A stretch of DNA of 64,000 bases from JAGDZR01 sp049115695 (lineage in GTDB: Bacteria; Bacteroidota; Bacteroidia; Cytophagales; Cyclobacteriaceae). Where the stretch lies: contig JAGDZR010000004.1 in NCBI GenBank assembly GCA_049115695.1, positions 62,001 through 126,000 of the forward strand, read 5' to 3'. How positions within the stretch are numbered: the stretch's first letter is position 1; each line of letters opens with the position of its first letter. A model generated the notes under the pieces. That model worked only from the letters and a program-made list of their open reading frames with translations, had not been told where the DNA came from and did no database searches. Below are positions 52,844 to 62,800 of the stretch, one piece after another. The translations under genes were made by a program, and so were the position numbers.

Positions 52844-54172
52844 CTATAAACCCAACTTCTTTTGGATGTCCTCCAGAGACACTCCTTTTGTTTCGGGCAT
52901 CATAAACAAAGCAAAGAGTAATTGGAAGACCATCATACCTGCAAAAATCACAAATATCGGCCATGGGTTTTCTTGAAAAAGACCAATTACAACAGGCCCC
53001 AACAAAGTAATGATAGCAGCAAATACCCAGTGAGTACCTGTGCCCAACGAAGTTCCTGCAGCCCTAACATGATTAGGGAATATTTCGGCAATGAACACCC
53101 AAATTACTGCCCCCTGGCCTATCGCATGGGAAGCAATAAATGCCATAATGGAAGCAAGTAGAATAGTGGAACCGAGACCTGCATAAAATGAAATGGCGAT
53201 CATCGTTAGGCTGATGATATACCCAATGGATCCAATGATGAGTAATTGCCGCCTTCCTGTTTTATCGATCAGATACAAACCAGCAAATGTGAATACTAGG
53301 TTAATTCCACCAATTGCTATTGAATTGAACAATGACTCTCTTGAGGCCAATCCTGCCATCTCCAATATCTCAGGAGCATAGTACAAGACAAAATTGATGC
53401 CCGATAGCTGATTGAAAAAAGCAATCAAAAATGCCAACATGATTGGTTTTTTGTACTTATCAAGGAATGGCTCCTTGTTTTGCTCTTCGTGCTGTTCTGC
53501 GTCATTTATCTGACGAATTTCTTCATCCACATCTCCAACATTCATTTTCACCAACACCTCTCTGGCACTCTCTTCATCATGTTTTACAGTCATGAGCCAT
53601 CTCGGGCTTTTTGGTACAAACCAGACAGCAGCAAAATATATAGCCGCTGGTATTCCCTCTACACCGAGCATCCACCGCCAATCGTTAGCTCCATCAAACC
53701 CCTTCAATAAATAATTGGAAAAGAAGGCAATGAGGATACCGAGTACAATGTTGAATTGATACAAAGCAACCAGTTTGCCCCTATTCCTGGGAGTGGAAAT
53801 CTCAGAAATATACATAGGTCCTGCTACTGTGGAAGCCCCTACACCGAGCCCACCTATAAACCTAAAGAAAGAGAAGGTATAAGGATCTGGCGCAAGCCCT
53901 GAGCCTATGGCTGAAATGAAGTACAAGGCCCCAATCCAAATCAATGTTTTCTTTCTTCCTAGTCGCTGACTCGGAATGCTACCCAAGAGAGAACCTACCA
54001 CAGTTCCCCACAATGCCATCGACATGATAAAAGTGCCATGAAATAATGGGCTCGTATTCCAAAGCTCTTTAATCGGTAGGTTGGCCCCTGATATTACGAC
54101 CGTATCAAATCCAAACAGGAAACCGGCTAGCGAGGCAGTGAACGCCCAAAGATTTTGATTGCTATTTTTCAA
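52844..54172 (-). CDS. Sugar porter of the major facilitator superfamily
   Basis: 442 residues, twelve predicted membrane helices, in the XylE/GLUT-type sugar porter family. Signatures: LAGFLFGFDTVVISGA in helix 1, the loop RLGRKKTLIW, PMYISEISTPRNRGKL, PKSPRWL, GINFVLYYAPEILE in helix 7, DKTGRRQLL, and the C-terminal PETKGVSLEDIQ. It would import a monosaccharide with protons across the inner membrane. The start codon is TTG: no ATG or GTG exists in frame upstream before a stop, and the next internal ATG would lose helix 1. It is followed at 4 bp by the ROK kinase gene. Confidence 0.93.
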   Translation of the reverse strand: MKNSNQNLWAFTASLAGFLFGFDTVVISGANLPIKELWNTSPLFHGTFIMSMALWGTVVGSLLGSIPSQRLGRKKTLIWIGALYFISAIGSGLAPDPYTFSFFRFIGGLGVGASTVAGPMYISEISTPRNRGKLVALYQFNIVLGILIAFFSNYLLKGFDGANDWRWMLGVEGIPAAIYFAAVWFVPKSPRWLMTVKHDEESAREVLVKMNVGDVDEEIRQINDAEQHEEQNKEPFLDKYKKPIMLAFLIAFFNQLSGINFVLYYAPEILEMAGLASRESLFNSIAIGGINLVFTFAGLYLIDKTGRRQLLIIGSIGYIISLTMIAISFYAGLGSTILLASIMAFIASHAIGQGAVIWVFIAEIFPNHVRAAGTSLGTGTHWVFAAIITLLGPVVIGLFQENPWPIFVIFAGMMVFQLLFALFMMPETKGVSLEDIQKKLGL

Positions 54173-54315
54173 AATGTATTTGTTACTTGTAATATGTGAA
54201 TGTCAAGATATCAAAAGGAGTTCGAAAATTTGGACGGGGTGGCAATTGATTACAACCTAGGCTGATATTCATTGCATTTTGTGACCTACCCCATTTATAT
54301 AAGGCACCAATATGT

Positions 54316-54348
54316 AAAAGGGTGAGGTATCAATAAGACACCTCACCC
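54316..54348 (-). terminator. Intrinsic terminator after the second SusD gene
   Basis: On the - strand, GGGTGAGGT and ACCTCACCC form a perfect 9-bp stem with an 11-nt loop, followed by TTTT. It starts 22 bp after the susD stop codon and separates the SusC-SusD operon from the MFS-ROK operon. Confidence 0.85.
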
Positions 54349-54369
54349 ATCAATAATCAGTTTTAAAAA

Positions 54370-56226
54370 TTACCAACCAGGGTTTTGAACCAATGCCGGA
54401 TTAAGTGTTACCTGAGTTGAAGGGATCGCGTCCAGATAATTTCTAATCGTGAAATTACGAGTGCCCGCGCCCTCCAGTATAGCAACTCCTACTGGTACGG
54501 TTGGAAATCCGGCATAACTTGACGTAGTGATTTCACTAGTAGTCAGCGCATACAATGTTTCCTCCCAAATAGGTGAATTATCTCTAGGGTCAATAGCTGT
54601 TTCCATTTCGGTTCCGGTGATATGATCCAAATAAACGCCAGCATTAATCTCCTCGGCGGCAATATGCCATCTCTTCAGATCATCCATACGGAAGTTCTCA
54701 CCGAACAACTCGATGGCCCTTTCACGTCGAATTTCACCCAGCATTGACAGGTCAGCATAAGTGTTCACTATTGCATTTGTCAATGGCCCCACATTTGCTC
54801 TCGCTCTAATCAAATTGATAGATCTGTCCAAATCAGCATCTGAAATTGAACCGTTTAACTCAACCATTGCTTCTGCAAAAATGAGATAAACCTCTGCTAA
54901 TCGAATAAGCGGGTAATTCATATTACCTTCCTCGAGGGCAGGATTCTCAGTTACAAATTTACGTCCCTGATAGCTATTGTTTCGTACCGCTGTACTGTTT
55001 AACGGTGGTACATACAGGTATTCAGGATCTTCAGGAATCGGGCTACCATAATTCGCCCCGGTAGAGCCTCTACCCCAATAATAAGTAAGTGGAACCTTGG
55101 AAGTCAGATTGACACGGTGATCTCTATTCTGAAATTCTGAAGAAAGCGTACCATATCCCTGGAATAAAGGAGAATGCTGTATTGGGAGACCATCAGTACA
55201 TGGATACATATCCATTAACTTTCTGGACGCTCCATAAGGCTTGGCATGAGAGTCATTACCCGGTTTTCCCCGGACATCAACATCATAAACTGTTTCCAAA
55301 ATGTATTCCTTAATATCCGCCTTTGTATATCCCATCGGATTACCTAATCCATCCTCGATACAAAACAAATATCGCATATTGTCTTGTCCCAGATCTGCAT
55401 CATCACTGTGGTCCCACAGTTCGAATGTATTACCAGGCCCGGATACGTTCATTACAGCCTCCGACAATGAAATTGCTTCTGTCAACATAGCTTCAACACT
55501 AGGATAGCCCGCAGGTTTTGCACTACCAGCTCCCAATGTGGTGCCATCACCATCGGTAACATCACCTACATACCGTTCCCATGTAGCTTCATAAAGCAGT
55601 ATTCGAGCCTTAAACGCTCTGGCTGCCTCCACGGAAAGTTTACCCTTATTGGCACCTTGCACATCGGCTCCATCCGGAAGTCCGGCAATTGCAACGTCCA
55701 AATCGCTTAACATTTGTGCTACTACTTCATATCGGCTGTTTCTTGCTGCATAGAGCTCCTCAGAACCTGCATTTGGGGCAATCAAAATGAGTGGTACTCC
55801 ACCAAACCGTCTCAGCAGTTTGTTGTAATGCCAGGCTCTAAACCAGTGTGCAGTTGCAACATAGGTGGTAATTTCCGAAGCATCTCCTTCATATTCTGAC
55901 GCTTTCTGAATTAACTGATTTACCGCTCGAAGTTGCTCATAGTTATCATCCCAGGTTTCGTCCTCGGGATCCGACACTGTTTGTCCCCACGAATAGTTAC
56001 CCGATCCATCGGTCACGTTATTGGACAGATCAGTCCCTCCATCACCATCCTCAAATCCAAACCTGGTGTATAGAAAATTGGCAGCATTCTCAAAGTGACC
56101 GGTGTTTTGGAAATAGATTACCTCCGTCACCTCATCCAGCGGTTCCTGATCCAGGAACTCACAAGAACTTACCGATCCCAGCAAAACAAACAGGAGACCT
56201 AATATTTTTATCTGTATTTTTTTCAT
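54370..56226 (-). CDS. SusD/RagB-family glycan-binding lipoprotein of the second locus
   Basis: 618 residues from the ATG at 56226, which gives a signal peptide and lipobox (SVSSC); an ATG 24 bp upstream adds a non-signal stretch. SusD marks include CEFLDQEPLDEVTE, the helix YVATAHWFRAWHYNKLLRRFGGVPLI, NYPLIRLAEVYLIFAEAMVELNG (in two parts), RRERAIELFGENFRMDDLKRW and the terminal VQNPGW. It pairs with the SusC encoded 24 bp upstream. It is longer than the first SusD of the window, as in the larger RagB-like subgroup. Bound glycan unknown. Confidence 0.94.
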   Translation of the reverse strand: MKKIQIKILGLLFVLLGSVSSCEFLDQEPLDEVTEVIYFQNTGHFENAANFLYTRFGFEDGDGGTDLSNNVTDGSGNYSWGQTVSDPEDETWDDNYEQLRAVNQLIQKASEYEGDASEITTYVATAHWFRAWHYNKLLRRFGGVPLILIAPNAGSEELYAARNSRYEVVAQMLSDLDVAIAGLPDGADVQGANKGKLSVEAARAFKARILLYEATWERYVGDVTDGDGTTLGAGSAKPAGYPSVEAMLTEAISLSEAVMNVSGPGNTFELWDHSDDADLGQDNMRYLFCIEDGLGNPMGYTKADIKEYILETVYDVDVRGKPGNDSHAKPYGASRKLMDMYPCTDGLPIQHSPLFQGYGTLSSEFQNRDHRVNLTSKVPLTYYWGRGSTGANYGSPIPEDPEYLYVPPLNSTAVRNNSYQGRKFVTENPALEEGNMNYPLIRLAEVYLIFAEAMVELNGSISDADLDRSINLIRARANVGPLTNAIVNTYADLSMLGEIRRERAIELFGENFRMDDLKRWHIAAEEINAGVYLDHITGTEMETAIDPRDNSPIWEETLYALTTSEITTSSYAGFPTVPVGVAILEGAGTRNFTIRNYLDAIPSTQVTLNPALVQNPGW

Positions 56227-56250
56227 AATTGTTAAATTATTAGCCTTCAT

Positions 56251-59200
56251 TTAAAATGAAATATCCAACCCAAATATGTACGATGAAGCAAATGGATTTG
56301 TACTTCCCTGACTTACTCCTGAAGGTGATTCCGGATCCAATTTGTCTTTCACATTAGAAATCACAAACAAATCATTACCGGTAGCGGACACGCGTACATT
56401 ACCTAGTCCTATTTTTGAAACAAGTTCGCCAGGAAGTGTATATCCAACTGAAATGAGTTTGGCTCTTACATAAGCTGCCTGAACAACATTGATATCATTT
56501 CCTCTAAAGTTCCAATTCTTTCTGTCTCCATTGAAGAACACCATAGGAAAGTCAGCATCTGTTCTGTCAGGATTCCATGTATTTTCCACAAATGCGTTGT
56601 TCTGATTTCTCCACCAATTGGCATAAGGATAAGCGAATGCACCCCCTCTAAGAATGGTTTGATCTGCAACACCTTGGAAGAACATATTCAGCTCAAGACC
56701 TTTCCATGAAAGTCCTGTTCTCAGCCCCATGCTCATATGAGGATTTTGATCTCCGAAGTAAGAGAGATCATCTTCGTTGATCAACCCATCTCCATTTACA
56801 TCCACACGTCTTACTGTACCAGGCACCAAACGGCTTGGTCCGTTATAGGCAGGAATATCTGTTCCGGCTTTCATCGTATTTTGATCTCCTGCCTCGAATC
56901 CATATTCCTGATAGTAGGCCAATACTTCTTCCTCTGTGGTCATAATACCATCGGTTTCATAAGTATAGATTGCATTAAGCGGTTTTCCTTCAATCGGATC
57001 ATTGACTCCTCTTTCAATCGCTACAGCTCCTTCCAAACTAGTCACTTCACTCACTGCGTCCCATAACATATATCCAAGGTTGTATTTCACAGCACCTATC
57101 TGATCTCTCCAATTTAAGGCTAATTCCCACCCTTTTGTGGTAAAACTTCCACTATTGGTCAATGGAGCATTGGCTCCCAATACGCTTGGATAGGTAACTC
57201 TGATGAGCATATCATCATTCTTACGAATAAAGTATTCTGCAGTACCACTTAATCGATTTTCAAACACTCCAAAGTCCACTGCAAAATTGGTTGTAGATAC
57301 ACGTTCCCAAGTTCTATCTAAAGTAGATATTCCGTTAATTCTGGCTGTGTTAGCAAAACCTGCTGAGGTTCCAAAAACTGCTGTTCCTGTAGTAATACCA
57401 GAGAAGTAGTCATAGGCGCTGATACCTGCAGTAGAACCTGTTTGCCCCCACGAGGCTCTTAGCTTTAACACATTCACAGCACTTGATGCTAAAAATGACA
57501 TTTCTGCTATGTTCACACCACCAGAAACACCGTAAAAATTACTCCAGCGAAAATCCGGGTGCAGTCTTGAGGATCCATCTCTTCTGGCGAGTGCTTCCAA
57601 TAGATAAATACCTCCATAATCATAGTTGATACGACCTACATAAGATAAAATACCTACATTTTCTGCTCCTGTACGGAACCAAGGTCTGCCAGGTCCATCG
57701 CGTCTTTCGTCCCCTCCAGCTTCAACAGTAGTGACATCTCCTAGATTGAGATGGTTTAGTTCATCAGTAGCAAAATTGGTTCTACCAAAGTAGTTTCTTA
57801 CTTCCTGGTCCAACTGACCTTGTGAAACCACCGTTACACCGAAATTGTGATTATCAATAGATTTGGTATAGTTACCGGTCAAAGTGTGCATCTGCGTATT
57901 CCTATCAGTTACATAGAACTTGGAGTAGGAATTGGCCAGTGTACTTCTTATTCTCCCCAGTTCATCTCCTTCCCAGGTGTAAACGTTGTAAGACGTTTTT
58001 CTTTGGTTCTCATCTCTGTTGGCAATGCTGAAACTTGCATCATAGCTAAAGGAGAGACCTTGGACATATTTATCCAGGTCGAGATTTACTCTTCCTCCTA
58101 GACGTAGAATTTGATCTATCGTTGAATTTCTACCGCCAGCCTGAAGTTTCGCCAGCACATTGTGCCCCCCAAACTCATCATAGTATTGTCCCTGAGGGTT
58201 TAGCAAAGGAAAAAAACTAGGATCTTGTACACCTTCACCGATTCCCTGATTAGGTACAGAGATATTTCTGCGATCAAATGAAACTGTAAAAGCTGTGTTA
58301 ATCAAATCATTTACCTCATAAGATAAATTAGTTCGGAAATTGATTCTTTTAGCTCCGTCATAAGCCACATCTAAAGGAGATCGCTCATCATTAAAACCCA
58401 AAGATGTACGATAGTTCACCTTCTCAGTTCCTCCTGAAACAGCAATATTGTGTCTTTTCGACCAGGTGTTTCCATATATCTCCTCAAGCTGATTCACATC
58501 AGCGGTTCGGAGTGTTAATGTTCCAAACGCTAATGAAGGTTCTGGAGCCATTGGCCAGGTACCATCAATTATCTGCTCAAATTCTTCAGCCGTATAAAAT
58601 CTATGAGTTGGCTGAGCTGTTTGAGGATCACCATTGGCGTCAACATAGTCGATGGCATCATTGTTTCCTGCTTCCAGCCACATGGTTGCCCACTCCGTAA
58701 GATTTGATAACGGAACTTGCCCAGGCGTATTGATCTGGTACTGTGAATTGTACTCAAATCTTGGTTTTCCCACTTGTCCTTTTTTGGTGGTAATCAAAAT
58801 AACTCCACCTGATGCTCTTGTTCCATAGATGGCTGCCGAAGCATCTTTCAGCACTGAAATTGATTCAATGTCATTCTGATTAATGGTAGAAAACTGAGAT
58901 TCAGGAATCACCAAACCATCTAGAATGATAAGAGGTGAAACATTATTTACAGAAATGTCACCCCTTATCTTAATATCAAGATCTTCATTGCCCGGACGAG
59001 CTGTGGTCCTTGTAATCACCACTCCTGGCATTTCACCTTGCAGTGCTAATGCCGCATTTGACGTAGGCTTTGATCTGATTACATCATCTCCCTTTACCTG
59101 AGCAACAGAGCCGGTCAGAGTTGCTTTCCTCTGCGTTCCATACCCAACCACTACAACTTCCTCCAACGCGTTTAGATCCAACTCCATTTGCACGTCAACT

Positions 59201-59499
59201 ACAGCTCTGGCGTTAACAGCGGTTTCAAAGCTCTTATAACCTACAAATGATACGACCAGGGTCGCATTATCAGTAGTTGTGGATAACGTGTATTTTCCAT
59301 CTATATCCGTGGTGGTTCCATTTGTAGTCCCTTTTTCCAGTATAGTCGCCCCAGGAAGTCCTGCTCCTGTTTCATCAAGGACATTCCCTGAGATCTGATT
59401 CTGCGCAAATACTGACAGACTTGACAGCAGTATTAGCACCATCATCAATGTGCTTGCTTTAAGCAAATTGAATCCTGTATTAGTCTTATTGTTTTTCAT
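56251..59499 (-). CDS. SusC/RagA-family TonB-linked transporter of the second locus
   Basis: 1,082 residues. Signal peptide ending VFAQ, the regulatory-like N-terminal domain (ISGNVLDETGAGLPGATILE), the linker motif LEEVVVVGYGTQRK, the plug with ASGGVILITTKKGQ, and a beta-barrel ending LDISF. It forms a pair with the following SusD. The gene is downstream of the second HTCS gene with a 343-bp regulatory gap between them. An imperfect hairpin (TTCGCT-N7-AGCGAA) lies 34-52 bp upstream of the start codon. Confidence 0.95.
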   Translation of the reverse strand: MKNNKTNTGFNLLKASTLMMVLILLSSLSVFAQNQISGNVLDETGAGLPGATILEKGTTNGTTTDIDGKYTLSTTTDNATLVVSFVGYKSFETAVNARAVVDVQMELDLNALEEVVVVGYGTQRKATLTGSVAQVKGDDVIRSKPTSNAALALQGEMPGVVITRTTARPGNEDLDIKIRGDISVNNVSPLIILDGLVIPESQFSTINQNDIESISVLKDASAAIYGTRASGGVILITTKKGQVGKPRFEYNSQYQINTPGQVPLSNLTEWATMWLEAGNNDAIDYVDANGDPQTAQPTHRFYTAEEFEQIIDGTWPMAPEPSLAFGTLTLRTADVNQLEEIYGNTWSKRHNIAVSGGTEKVNYRTSLGFNDERSPLDVAYDGAKRINFRTNLSYEVNDLINTAFTVSFDRRNISVPNQGIGEGVQDPSFFPLLNPQGQYYDEFGGHNVLAKLQAGGRNSTIDQILRLGGRVNLDLDKYVQGLSFSYDASFSIANRDENQRKTSYNVYTWEGDELGRIRSTLANSYSKFYVTDRNTQMHTLTGNYTKSIDNHNFGVTVVSQGQLDQEVRNYFGRTNFATDELNHLNLGDVTTVEAGGDERRDGPGRPWFRTGAENVGILSYVGRINYDYGGIYLLEALARRDGSSRLHPDFRWSNFYGVSGGVNIAEMSFLASSAVNVLKLRASWGQTGSTAGISAYDYFSGITTGTAVFGTSAGFANTARINGISTLDRTWERVSTTNFAVDFGVFENRLSGTAEYFIRKNDDMLIRVTYPSVLGANAPLTNSGSFTTKGWELALNWRDQIGAVKYNLGYMLWDAVSEVTSLEGAVAIERGVNDPIEGKPLNAIYTYETDGIMTTEEEVLAYYQEYGFEAGDQNTMKAGTDIPAYNGPSRLVPGTVRRVDVNGDGLINEDDLSYFGDQNPHMSMGLRTGLSWKGLELNMFFQGVADQTILRGGAFAYPYANWWRNQNNAFVENTWNPDRTDADFPMVFFNGDRKNWNFRGNDINVVQAAYVRAKLISVGYTLPGELVSKIGLGNVRVSATGNDLFVISNVKDKLDPESPSGVSQGSTNPFASSYIFGLDISF

Positions 59500-59842
59500 A
59501 GTTTAGTTAGCTAAATGTGTCCTCTTCTGACATTCGCTTTATAACAGCGAAATGATCATTTGAACTGAAGTTTGAAGGACAATAAGACCATTGATTTTTT
59601 GTGTTCATTCATAATCATACATGTTTTTGGTTTAAAGAATAACATTCATGTGAACCCTTTTCAGGAATTCATGAAACAATGATAGAACTGACCACTATGG
59701 AAGAATATAATTCATCAATCAATGATGATAACACATCGCCCAAAATCTCACAAAACAGTCTTTGAACCGCATATACGGGCATTTTATAAAAATAATAGTG
59801 CAATGATCTTGGAAGTAATAGATGTAAGCAAATAGCTAAACC
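59500..59842 (-). promoter_or_regulatory. Regulatory gap between the second HTCS gene and its SusC gene
   Basis: 343 bp without a gene. It is A/T-rich and contains an inverted repeat at 59533-59551 (TTCGCT arms, 7-bp spacer) and two short ATTCATG-type repeats, one within the palindrome TTCATGAA at 59668-59675. HTCS proteins normally bind such a region to activate susC. No clear promoter of the Bacteroidota type (TAnnTTTG) was picked out by eye. Confidence 0.4.
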
Positions 59843-62800
59843 CTATGCCACTTTCTCTGATTCGGACTCAGCAAACTCATTAGGTGTAGTCCCGAAAAGT
59901 TCCCGAAAGGTTTTGGAAAAATACGCAGTTGAATTAAAACCTGATTTATAGGCGATTTCCTTGATGGATCCTGTTCTGTTTCTCAAAAGATCAGCAGCAT
60001 ACTTTAGCCGAATAGTCCTGATGAAGTTACTGGGATTTTGCCCTGTCAACGAACTGATCTTGCGATAGAAATGTGATCGGCTAACGCCTATCTCATTGAT
60101 CAACATTTCTAATCCAAAATCTGAATCACTTACATGTTCAAGAATAATATTGGTGGCATCATCCAAAAACTTCTCGTCCAATGTGTTGGTGGTAATCTCA
60201 CTTGATGGTAGCAAACTTGATTGAGACATAAACTTCTCTCTCAACTTTCTTCGAATCTCCAAAAGATTTTGAATTCGAGCTCTTAGCACCTGAATATTGA
60301 ACGGTTTTGGTAAATATGCATCAGCCCCGTAATTGTATCCCTCTATTCGGTCTTCTTCCAGGCTCTTGGCTGTCAGTAAAATGATAGGGATGTGACATGA
60401 GTCTAATTGTGATTTGAGCGTCTGGCACATTTCGAATCCATTCATTTTCGGCATCATCACATCACTTATGATAATGTCCGGATAATATTTCAATGCCTTT
60501 TCAAGTCCTTCCTGCCCATCAGACGCCTCTTTTATCCTAAAATATCCGTTCAACTCATTCTTAAGGTGCACTCTTAGTTCCTTGTTGTCTTCAACAATGA
60601 GTACTGTTTGCTGTGATCCGTTGACAGGGACAATCATCTCTTCCTTACTTTCGTCGCTGACCATGGAGAGCTCGTACTCCAATGAACCTATGCTCGTGGC
60701 ATCAAAATCCCTGATTGTTTTACGCATCTCCTTATTCGACTGTAAGGCATTTCTCACATTCTGACTATCGATAGGCAACTTCACGATGAACTTGCTACCT
60801 TTATTAAATTCACTTTCCACCTCAATAATTCCATCATGCTGCTCTACCAGACTCTTGGTGAAGTTGAGACCAATTCCGGTTCCGGTTTTTGAATTGTCTA
60901 AATGAAAGAACCTGTCAAAAATAGCATCCTGCTGCTCCTTTTTTAACCCAATTCCGGTATCTGCTACTACTATTTGCATTAATTCGCTGAACTTGCCAGT
61001 GCTTGATTGCTCTCTAGAAAGCAATACCTTAATTTCTCCTCCAGCGGAGGTGTACTTCAGCGCGTTGGATAGTAGATTGTTGAAGATTTTTTCCATTTTA
61101 TCAGGATCAAACCATACAAATGTGGATACCTCAATTGCTGAATAATCAAAAATGATTTGCTTATGCTCTGCAAAATCTTCGAAGAGTTTGCACATATCCT
61201 TAATAAAGCTACCCAAATCGCCTTTTACCGGATCCAACGGAGCTTTTCCGAGATCCATCTTTCTGAAATCCAATAATTGATTGACCAGGTTCAGTAATTT
61301 CCGCGCGCTTCGTTGAATGGTCAAGGCGTTACTCTTTACAGCCTCCTGATCCTCAAATGCAGACAATATCTTGTCCACTGGATTTAATATGAGTGTCAAA
61401 GGAGTTCTGAATTCGTGAGACACATTAACAAAGAACTTGAGCTTCATCTGATCCAACTCATGCTCACGCTCCTCACGAATCAGCTTACCATAATATTTCA
61501 CTACAGTCCAGGCAATTAATGAAGTCAGCGCTATATATATGAGATATGCCCACCAGGTCTTCCATGGTGGAGGCAGGATTTTAAAAGACAAACTCGCACT
61601 ATTGGCATGGTCCCAATCTTCATGCAGAGAAGCCTTCACTTCAAAGGTATAATCCCCCGGTTGTAGTCCTGAATAATTTGCTATTCTACTGGCATTAAGC
61701 ACAAACTCCTGATCAATGCCATGCATTTTGTGGGCATACTTGATCTTCTGTGGATTCTTCATGTACAATGCTGCAAATTCCAAAGTGATATACCCCTCAT
61801 CGTGATTCAATTGTATTTCGGCTGATTCAGACAATGGTTTTTCCAACACTACTCTACCATTATAGCTTTCACCCGTGAAAATTGACTCGTTGAGCAGTTT
61901 AAGTTTGGTGATTTGAGGATTCACCTGGATAGCCTCTTCCTCAACAGCATTCGGGTGAAACAGATTGAACCCGTTGATTCCTCCTGCCAAAATGCGACCG
62001 TCCTGAAGCCTTGTGATAGATTTACTCTGAAATTCTGCACCTTGCAAACCATCATTGACGTTGTAATTCACAAACTGCTCATTACTTAATGTTAGATGAG
62101 AAATTCCACTTTTAGTAGTTATCCAATATTCATTGTCGCTTCCCTCTTCAATTCCAATAACCAGATTATTTGGTAATCCATCATTGACCGAATAGCTTTT
62201 GACATAATTCAGTTTTTCATCGAGATGATGTAACCCTAAATCAGAGCCAATCCAGATATGATGATTGTGATCCTCGGTAATGTAGTTGATCTGACCTCTT
62301 GAAATATTTGGAATATTCAATCGGTTAAAGGACAACTTCTCGTCTTTCAGCTGATAATAGTCATCCACACTTACCCAACAGAGTCCCAGGTCAGTTCCGA
62401 TGAGCACTCGGTCCTGAGAATCTATAAAGATCATAAACACAAAATCACTCATCAAACTTGATGAATCATTGACATCTCTTATATGATGTTCGAAAGAGTT
62501 GGTTGCCGAATTAAATATATTAAGCCCTGCCTCCTGAGTTCCTAACCATAGATTACGATATTTATCCTCCTGAGCACACCAAACTGTATTTTGTCCAATC
62601 GAATGAGGGTTCTCACTATCGTACAGGTACCGGATATTTTGCTTACCATCGGGATAAAACCGATTTAGTCCTCCATCCCAGGTACAAATCCAAATAGAAC
62701 CATCATAGCTTGATTCCATGTATAGAATTTTATCCGTACTCAGGGTATTGGGATCATGAGGGTCATGCCTGAAGTGGTTGAAGGTTCCGTTTTCTTCATT

